The notes under the pieces: generated by a model
Told to the model about the DNA's origin: nothing
Databases searched by the model: none
Seen by the model: only the letters and a program-made list of their open reading frames with translations
Source: Cordilura impudica
Lineage: Eukaryota > Arthropoda > Insecta > Diptera > Scathophagidae
Direction: 5' to 3'
DNA length: 64,000 nucleotides
Assembly (NCBI GenBank): GCA_963682025.1
Contig: OY821517.1
Coordinates: forward strand, 97,261,946-97,325,945
Made by a program: the position numbers and the translations under genes
In this document: positions 57,473 through 64,000 of the stretch, piece by piece
Layout: each line of letters opens with the position of its first letter
Numbering within the stretch: the stretch's first letter is position 1

Positions 57473-58091
57473 TTTCAGTTGTATCACAATAGCAGAAACA
57501 AAAATTTGGATTGAAGATATTTGTTCTGTATCTTAATAGATCGTTTATACTTTGAGTAAGGTCAATCAATAAGTAACCATGAGGTTTGTTAGTAACTTCT
57601 TTATATATTCTCATTAATTCTACTGAATTTCCGGGTTCAATTTGTCTTGCTAAATGCTGAAACTGTAATGTATCCCTTGGATTTTTAAATACAACAATAT
57701 ATTTTGAGTTCAACGAAATGTCTCTTGTATGAGACGATTTATGAAAAATATTTTGAGTTACAACAATAACGGAGAAATTTCTGTGATGAGACCCTTTTGT
57801 GAAAAGCTCACACACATTCTTATTAAATGCGCCCATCATTAAATCATCTAAAATAAGTAAAACTGGTTCATGTAAATCATTGTCCAAATCATTTGGTATC
57901 CCATTATAATATTCTATATTATTAAAATTTGGTTTGGCATTTTCTTCTCCGTAGCACCAAATAATTCTGGTAATTGGTGAACTTATTAAAAATTGCTTGC
58001 AACTTATAAGATTTTTTAAAAAGGTGGTTTTTCCAGATCCTGAAGGTCCACTAATCAGCATTGTGAATGGCTGCGTGAACTGATAAAACAT
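57402..58091 (-). CDS. Maverick genome-packaging ATPase (FtsK/A32-like)
   Basis: A 229-aa P-loop ATPase. Walker A GPSGSGKTT is at 15-23 and Walker B VLLILDDL at about 77-84. A sensor/motif III strand VIVVTQNIF is at 108-116, followed by an Arg-containing HTRDISLNSKYIVVF segment. By family knowledge it pumps DNA into the capsid. The start is clear: the protein opens directly before the Walker A strand, as in relatives. It is intact and of normal length. Its 3' end overlaps the next small gene on the same strand. Confidence 0.93.
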   Translation of the reverse strand: MFYQFTQPFTMLISGPSGSGKTTFLKNLISCKQFLISSPITRIIWCYGEENAKPNFNNIEYYNGIPNDLDNDLHEPVLLILDDLMMGAFNKNVCELFTKGSHHRNFSVIVVTQNIFHKSSHTRDISLNSKYIVVFKNPRDTLQFQHLARQIEPGNSVELMRIYKEVTNKPHGYLLIDLTQSINDLLRYRTNIFNPNFCFCYCDTTENGIKKELKTIEGKQAYVVCSQDE

Positions 58092-58176
58092 CTTGTAGTA
58101 TTAAATGTTGAATACGAAATGAAAAACATATTTATAGTTTTAAACTTTTATTTGGTCTTACATACATTTATCTAAA

Positions 58177-58452
58177 TTAAAATGTCGTATATGTATATTT
58201 TTCTATTAGATTGATTACAGAATGCTTTCTAAAGCTATATACAATGCAGTTGCAAGTATCAGGTCCTTCCAAACAAGTATCTTCAGACCAAGGACAATCA
58301 TTAAAATGCTCTCCATGCACAGTTTCCAATAGTACTTTATTTTCAAAGATATCAAGAAGATTTATAAAATTGAGTATAAAGTTCATATCATCCAAACATA
58401 TGATTCTATTAAAATCACGTAAAAAGGTTTCAATTTTTGCTCTCAGTGCCAT
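58177..58452 (-). CDS. Maverick hypothetical Cys-rich protein
   Basis: A 91-aa frame on the capsid-gene strand, 85 bp upstream of the ATPase start. The N-terminal half is helical (FLRDFNRIICLDDMNFILNF). The C-terminal half has a Cys/His cluster (NDCPWSEDTC, GPDTCNC, FRKH) that could bind a metal. I do not recognise it. Position and strand argue for a real gene. Confidence 0.55.
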   Translation of the reverse strand: MALRAKIETFLRDFNRIICLDDMNFILNFINLLDIFENKVLLETVHGEHFNDCPWSEDTCLEGPDTCNCIVYSFRKHSVINLIEKYTYTTF

Positions 58453-58579
58453 GTTATTTCTTCTCTTTACTAGTTTATACTAAAAACACCTTATATATAT
58501 ATATAAATATACTATATATGTTGAGGGTTCTATCGTGAACTATTCAAATATGAACATAGTTCATATAATTTAGCCTGCG

Positions 58580-58582
<3 letters not shown>

Positions 58583-58608
<26 letters not shown>
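58583..58608 (+). repeat. (CA)n microsatellite
   Basis: An ACACACAC run between the capsid-gene block and the polymerase gene. Confidence 0.95.
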
Positions 58609-58610
<2 letters not shown>

Positions 58611-58694
58611 GATATTTCTAAGAATATTTGTAATTATGTATTTTAAATTATAAGAAATCCCTAATTGATTGGAATTACATACATATGTATTATC

Positions 58695-58964
58695 TTAGGA
58701 TGTCTTTACTACTGTTTTTCTAAGATAATATAACACATTGGGGGGAATTCGTAATATCACTAAAAGGGGTTGCTTGTGTGTAGACGCAAGTGTAGTTATT
58801 AGTTCTAGATAAGGCTTAAGATTTTTATATATAGTTATTAAGGTTTTATTTTCAATAAAGAAATTAGTACTGTACATCCACTCAACTATTCGAGTTGTTC
58901 TCCATAGATACAAACATTTAGTACCGTCAGCATCAAGCTTACTGGTTCTCCTATATTCACCCAA
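58695..58964 (-). CDS. doubtful 89-aa frame upstream of the polymerase
   Basis: An open frame divergent to the polymerase gene, 23 bp away. It has a basic N-terminus and a hydrophobic, Leu-rich second half. No family is recognised. Its first codons overlap a copy of the terminal-array motif, so the region may be regulatory rather than coding. It is listed because 89 codons without a stop is notable in AT-rich DNA. Confidence 0.25.
   Translation of the reverse strand: MGEYRRTSKLDADGTKCLYLWRTTRIVEWMYSTNFFIENKTLITIYKNLKPYLELITTLASTHKQPLLVILRIPPNVLYYLRKTVVKTS
58942..58957 (-). promoter_or_regulatory. copy of the Maverick terminal motif near the polymerase start
   Basis: AATATAGGAGAACCAG (minus strand) repeats the core of the 128-bp terminal units (GATATAGGAGAACCAGG) about 30 bp upstream of the polymerase ATG. 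A regulatory or replication role is inference. Confidence 0.45.
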
Positions 58965-58987
58965 AAAATAAAAAATAAAAATTAAAA

Positions 58988-61900
58988 ATGGAAAATTTAA
59001 TTAAAATCGAGTGCTCCGATTGCGGAATTGTTGTTGAAGGAGTAGCAAATTTGGAGCTACACCTCCTACAAAAATGCGTCGGTAAAACCAAAAGACGTGG
59101 TATTTTTAATATCAATCCAATGCCAAAAAAAGTAAAAGTTAGTGTACCAGAAATATATTGTCAAGTATGCAAAAAAAATATCCTTGAAAAAAAGTATAAA
59201 ATTCATTTGAGGACAAATGTGCATAAGGATAATTCCGAAAGATTTTTGAAGGAAAACATTTTCGAAATTATTTTAAAAAATCCAATGGTTGTAAAACAAT
59301 ATCGGATTTATAGTAATTTGAAAAACGAAATTGAAATTAAAAAATTTTTGCTTGATACAAAAATATTCGTAAAGGAACTTATAATTGAAAGGTTAATAGA
59401 ATTTGACTTCATAAAATTGAATATGGTGCTATTTGGACTGTACGTGAAAAATTCAACCGAAGGAGAACCAATATCATCATTAAAACATTTTGCAACTTCA
59501 TTCAATAGTATAAGAAATATTGATGAAATTGATGAAGTAATTGGAGATTTTAATAATGAGTTGGAAAGACAAGCGAGTGAGTTCCAGGAGAGAGATAGCG
59601 GATGGGCAATCGACCATTTCAAATATATCGAGATGACTGTATGCAAATTGGAGAGTATTCCGATTGGGAATTACATACCGGTGCCAAAAGCAATAGCAGC
59701 AAAAAAAGCTGTCATAAACGTAAGAAATAGTGATTCTTTCTGTTTTAAATGGTGCGTTTTAGCCGCAATAGCATTAAAGAAGGACAATTGGAGTGCTTCC
59801 GATAAAAGAAAATTATGTGATACCAAATATTATAAAATTAATGATATAAGTTCCAATAAAATTAAATTTCGGGGAATAACTCTAGACTTTTCGAATATGT
59901 CATTTCCAGTTTTATTGCCGGCACTTAAAATATTTGAACAAAATAACCCAAACTTCAGCATCAACATTTATGAATTAAAGAAAGCAAATAATAAGTTTAA
60001 AGTTGTGGGTCCTGCAAGACAATCCAAAACTGTTAAAGAGTACCATATTAATTTGCTGACTTTAGTAAATAATGGTAACTATCATTACTCTCTAATAAAA
60101 GATATGCAGAGATTGGTGAAAACGCAATTTGTAAATTCTAATACTCCCGGACAATTTTGTGACTTATGTCAAAATTTTTATTTCAATAACTCCGTGCGCC
60201 ACAAAACGGAATGTTCAAAAGTAACAACAACATACCCAAAGCAAGGTTCAATGCTTTCATTCACACACTTCGAAAGAAAGATTTCTCCGCCAGTTGTGGT
60301 GTATGCTGATATGGAATCTGTACTTTTACCTGTATACAACAAAACAAGAGGGAAAGGAACTACAGTAATTCAAAACCACAAAGCGTGTGCAGTAGCATAC
60401 TATATAAAACATACGTATAATGGCGAATTAGATGAATATTATTCATTTGAAGGTATGTTTTTATTCAGTCTTAAATATTTGTTCCGTATTAAGTTGTATA
60501 CTCTTTTTCAGGAAAAACATGTGTACGGGAATTTTTGGATCATCTTTACAATGGAATGAATGCAGTATATGACATATATTGGAAAACAGACGCACCACAT
60601 ATAGATGTTCCATTAACACCAGAAGCAGAATTAAATTGTTGTGCATGCAGTAATAAGATAAGCGGTGAGAAAGAAAAGTTTTATAATTACTTTAGTGGGA
60701 TTCTTATGGGATATATACATAGTTATTGTAAAAATAAGTTCAAGTTTATCGTACCTTTTGTGCCAATTTTCTTTCATAATTTAAGTAGGTATGATATCCA
60801 TCTTTTTATTACTGAATTAGGTAGTAATCTTTCAGTTATACCATGCAATAAGGAGCTATATATTTCAATGACCAAAAAATTTTTAGACGGGAATAAAATA
60901 AAATACACATTAAATTTTATAGATTCGAACAGGTTTTTAAATTCCAGTATAGAAAAGTTGGCAAGCTACTTAAATAAAGAAGATTTTAAGATACTCAAAA
61001 AGAAATACCCTAAACAAGAACATTTCGAAGTTATGAATAGAAAAGGCGTTTTCCCGTATGACTATGTTGATAGTTTTGAAAAACTGAATGAGCAGTCTTT
61101 ACCCAACAGAGAGCATTTTTATAATCATTTAGATGACAGGGAGTGTTCTGAGGAAGACTATACTTTTGCTAAAAAGGTTTGGAATATATTTCAATGTCGT
61201 ACTCTTAAAGACTACATGTTGTTGTATCTTAAGAGCGATGTTTTTATTTTGTCGGATATTTTTGAGAATTTTAGATCAGTTTGTAAGAAAATTTACGGTT
61301 TAGATCCATGTAACTATGTTACCGCTCCTTCTTTGTCATGGGATGCTATGCTCAAATATACAAATGTTAAAATGGAATTAATAAGTGATCCTGAAATACA
61401 TTCATTCCTCAAAACTTCCATTCGAGGAGGAATTACGCAGTGCACTTATAGACTTTCGAAGGCTAACAATAAGTACATGAATGAATATGATTCTGCTAAA
61501 GACGAAAATTACTTAGCATATATAGATGCTAATAACTTGTATGGTTGGGCCATGTCACAAAAACTCCCCATTTCAGATTTTTCGTTTTTATCTCATGACG
61601 AAGTTGAAAATTTCAAAGTAAGCGAATATAGTGATGAATCTACTTACGGATATATTCTAGAAGTTGATCTTGAATATCCCAACTTAATTCATAATTCTCA
61701 TAACTATCTTCCATTTTGTGCGCAAAATAAAATACCACCTGGAGGAAAACTCCCCAAATTATTAGCTGATCTCACTGATAAAAAAGATTATAAAATTCAT
61801 ATAAAGAACCTACTATTGTGTTTAGAACAGGGATTAATACTTGTAAAGATTAATAAAATTTTAAAATTCAAACAAAGTTTTTGGTTGGAACCCTATATAA

Positions 61901-62766
61901 GCTTAAACACAAATCACCGTAAAACATCAAAAAATGAATTTGAAAAGAATTTTTTTAAATTAATGAATAATGCTGTATACGGTAAAACGATGGAAAATGT
62001 AGAAAAGCGTCGTGATGTGAGATTAGTTACTAATTATGACAATCGCAGAAATTCCGAAGGGTGCAGAGCTCTTATAGCTAAACCCAACTTTTCTGGTATA
62101 GACGTATTTGATAATGGACTGTATGGTATAGAATTGAACAAATTAGAGGTACATCATGACAAGCCAATATACATAGGTGTAACAGTATTAGAACTCTCAA
62201 AATATTTAATGTATGATTTTTATTACAATTTTTTGGTTAAAGAAGATAAAAATCTGAAATGTATCTACATGGACACTGATTCATTCATTATATCCTCCAA
62301 AAAAGACATTTACGAAATTATTAAAAACAATAGTGATAAATTTGACACTTCAGAATATAAACCCGAAAATGTTTATGGGATTAGGTCTTTGAACAAAAAA
62401 GTTCTGGGCTTAATGAAAGACGAAAATTCAGGTAAAATTATGAGAGAATTTGCAGGTCTGAAAGCAAAAGCATACGCTTACACGGTAGGAGATCATGAAA
62501 ATTACACCAAAACTATTAAAAAAGTAAAAGGAGTAAAAAAATCAGTTGTTAAAAAATTAGAACTCCGTAATTATCAAGAATCTATAATAGAGAGAAAAAC
62601 ATTTTATGGTGAACAAAGGGTTATTCGCAGTAGATCCCATAAATTATATACGGAAATTGTAAATAAAATAAGTTTAAACTATAAGGATGATAAGAGATAT
62701 GTTTTACCTAATAATGTGGATACATTAGCTTGGGGACATTATAAAATAAGTGATGTAGTTTTGTAA
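58988..62766 (+). CDS. Maverick protein-primed DNA polymerase B (two exons)
   Basis: Two exons, 58,988-60,452 and 60,512-62,766, are separated by a 59-bp GT-AG intron. Spliced, they give about 1,239 codons. Exon 1 has two zinc-finger-like units (CSDC..HLLQKC; CQVC..HLRTNVH), a conserved block with FCFKWCVLAAI, and a further CDLC..H-C finger. The exonuclease motifs are D441/E443 (YADMES), D583 (LSRYDIH) and YLKSDVF. The polymerase motifs are YIDANNLYG (D827), KLMNNAVYGKT (971 on) and MDTDS (D1076, D1078). By family knowledge it copies the element with a protein primer at each end. No damage is seen. Confidence 0.94.
60453..60511 (+). other. spliceosomal intron in the polymerase gene
   Basis: GTATGT at the 5' end, CTCTTTTTCAG at the 3' end, length 59 bp. 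It splits a glycine codon after phase 1. Without removal the frame shifts and stops at 60,559, before all polymerase motifs. With removal, conserved sequence runs on directly. Length and borders are typical of fly introns. Confidence 0.92.
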
Positions 62767-62861
62767 GTTTAATTTTATTTCCAACAAAATATTGTACTTT
62801 TTATTTAAATAAAAATAAAAACAACAAACATTGAAACAATTTGTTTTATTTTATATATAAT

Positions 62862-63014
62862 TTATTTATTCTTTTTTGAACATTGCCATTTATTAACTTT
62901 ATTGTCTTCCACTTTTTTCTTACATCTATCTTCATTGTGATCGTTGCTACCACAGTAGTTACAATATTTCAGTTTTTCATACTTGACTTCAGAATTTTTG
63001 AAAATGCGATCCAT
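62862..63014 (-). CDS. Maverick CCHC zinc-knuckle micro-protein
   Basis: A 50-aa frame starting MDRIFKNSEVKYEKL and containing CNYCGSNDHNEDRC, an exact C-x2-C-x4-H-x4-C zinc knuckle, the nucleic-acid-binding motif of retroviral nucleocapsids. It lies between the convergent polymerase gene and the integrase on the minus strand. Its stop is 95 bp from the polymerase stop and its start about 100 bp beyond the integrase stop. It could be a separate protein or a second exon of the integrase transcript. Confidence 0.65.
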   Translation of the reverse strand: MDRIFKNSEVKYEKLKYCNYCGSNDHNEDRCKKKVEDNKVNKWQCSKKNK

Positions 63015-63113
63015 TTAGCTTAATACAGTTCTATGGTACCTTCTTAAATGATTTTATTCAATTAAAATTAATTTAACAACATATTCTCCTTTTATACTTC
63101 TCAATACTATATT

Positions 63114-64000
63114 TTATTTTAATAATTTATTTTTATTTATCCAAGAGTTATGAGATTCATCAAAACCTAACCATTTGACAAAGAGTTTCTTTCCCCTTCT
63201 TTTCAAAACTTTTTCAATCAGAAAATCATCTTTGTTTTTAACCTTTTGTAGTTCATATTCATAAAATGACCCTAGTATTATATCATTTCTATAATCTTTA
63301 ATTAAATATGTCACAGGATTGGTAATATTTACTTTATCTATAGTAAAAACTTCTGTTGACCAATTTGGTTCATAGCCCTTAAAAAAAATTCCCTTATATT
63401 TGCTGATTCTGACATGATCACCTTTTTTAAACTTATGACGCGGGAATGATTTTGGAAAATTATAAACTGTGTGTAACAAATGAATTTGATTAGATTTATT
63501 AACTTCAGATGGTTTCCTTTTAATTGTACGGTGATAGGTGTTATTGTATTGTGAAACTAAACTGTCAATATCATCAACCCACTTGTAGTTTCCTCTCATA
63601 CTAAACATTTTCCACATTAATGTTTTTAAAGTTCTATTAAAACGTTCACATATTGATGCTTTTAAATGGGTATATGTATGATAATGGTTAATATGATTTG
63701 TTTTCATTAATAATTTAAAATCTTTATTGAAAAATTCTTTCCCTTGATCAGATTGTATATTTTTTGGTTTTGTTTTTAATCGTTTAAACATTTTAACCAT
63801 GGCAGTAACAATTTCTACAGATTTTTTTGATTTAACTGGATATGCAAAAGCATATTTTGAAAAAGTATCTATCCCAGTTAAAAGATACTTATACCCATTA
63901 TTCATTTTAGCAAATGGAATCATTTCTACTAGATCTATTTGCCATGTATCATTATAGCCCTTTTGTATGAATCTACGTCTAACAAAATTTTTTCTTACTG
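63114..64000 (-). CDS. Maverick retroviral-type integrase with chromodomain (5' end outside window)
   Basis: The frame is open beyond the Met at 63,923 to the window edge, so the start is missing. The extension reads RRRFIQKGYNDTWQIDLVEM, whose WQID carries the first catalytic Asp of the integrase core. It is followed by the GIDTFSKYAFA strand, the second Asp (QSDQGKEF) and the Glu (SICERFNRTLK), 33 residues apart. An SH3-like C-terminal segment precedes a chromodomain (FLIEKVLKRRGKKLFVKWLG, then SHNSWI) at the end. By family knowledge it inserts the element with 6-bp duplications. A zinc HHCC domain, if present, is outside. No break is seen. Confidence 0.92.
   Translation of the reverse strand, partial: VRKNFVRRRFIQKGYNDTWQIDLVEMIPFAKMNNGYKYLLTGIDTFSKYAFAYPVKSKKSVEIVTAMVKMFKRLKTKPKNIQSDQGKEFFNKDFKLLMKTNHINHYHTYTHLKASICERFNRTLKTLMWKMFSMRGNYKWVDDIDSLVSQYNNTYHRTIKRKPSEVNKSNQIHLLHTVYNFPKSFPRHKFKKGDHVRISKYKGIFFKGYEPNWSTEVFTIDKVNITNPVTYLIKDYRNDIILGSFYEYELQKVKNKDDFLIEKVLKRRGKKLFVKWLGFDESHNSWINKNKLLK

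Larger units (their letters stand above)
51553..64000. mobile_element. Maverick/Polinton (virus-like DNA transposon), left end and most genes
   Basis: The element carries the full Polinton gene set: protein-primed polymerase B, integrase, packaging ATPase, Ulp1-like protease, major capsid, penton and pVI-like protein, plus small proteins. The left terminus starts with AGTAGATAAG, in line with the AG-type ends of Polintons, and is a tandem array. The capsid/packaging genes all run on the minus strand at 53.7-58.5 kb. PolB runs plus and integrase minus. The right end is beyond the window, so terminal repeat identity and the 6-bp duplication (predicted from TACGTC at 51,547-51,552) cannot be tested here. 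Confidence 0.93.

Noticed and set aside
58600..58612. CACAGTG word in the Maverick as the missing transposon end
   Set aside because: It is the edge of a (CA)n microsatellite, in the wrong orientation for a right end and without a subfamily C sequence after it.

Overview
This window looks like repeat-dense, AT-rich chromatin from a higher fly (Brachycera, probably calyptrate). That is inferred from the 59-bp spliceosomal intron, INE-1/DINE-1-like interspersed repeats, fly-type Helitrons, a tRNA-derived SINE, BEL/Pao, LINE, Tc1 and hAT remnants, and one exon that resembles the yellow/royal-jelly family. No rRNA gene, genuine tRNA gene, CRISPR array or bacterial-style operon is visible. Nearly every recognisable feature is a mobile element, and many are nested.

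Layout. 0-2.3 kb: INE-like fragments and a truncated Helitron. 2.7-4.4 kb: a complete Tc1-like transposon with an intact DD34E transposase. 5.7-7.8 and 8.0-11.4 kb: two defective RAG1/Transib-like transposons. 11.8-18.2 kb: a long-inverted-repeat element split by a complete non-autonomous Helitron (12,988-16,179). 18.2-23.5 kb: a mariner-like remnant, a possible host exon and a BEL/Pao pol remnant. 23.8-27.3 kb: a DNA transposon with a decayed transposase of unassigned superfamily. 27.6 kb: a SINE. 28.1-30.6 kb: a second complete non-autonomous Helitron. 30.9-31.6 kb: a LINE 3' end. 32.5-38.4 kb: a decayed Helitron Rep/helicase gene interrupted by a palindromic element and two INE-like insertions. 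40.4-45.5 kb: a 5.1-kb RAG1-like transposon with terminal inverted repeats of about 1.4 kb and a perfect 5-bp target duplication. 45.5-46.2 kb: Helitron ends. 46.4-48.4 kb: a hAT pseudogene. 48.7-51.55 kb: a RAG1-like transposon whose transposase is intact. 51.55 kb to the right edge: a Maverick/Polinton whose other end lies outside the window.

Two systems stand out. The first is a set of RAG1/Transib-like transposons in at least three terminal-sequence subfamilies. All begin with CACAGTG, the heptamer of vertebrate V(D)J recombination signals. The intact transposase keeps counterparts of the RAG1 acidic triad and of its four core zinc ligands. The second is a Maverick/Polinton with apparently undamaged genes for protein-primed DNA polymerase B (one intron), integrase with chromodomain, packaging ATPase, Ulp1-like protease, double-jelly-roll major capsid protein, penton, pVI-like minor capsid protein and several small proteins. 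Its left terminus consists of 128-bp tandem repeats and lies 72 bp upstream of the likely start codon of the intact RAG1-like transposase, so one system has inserted into the other.
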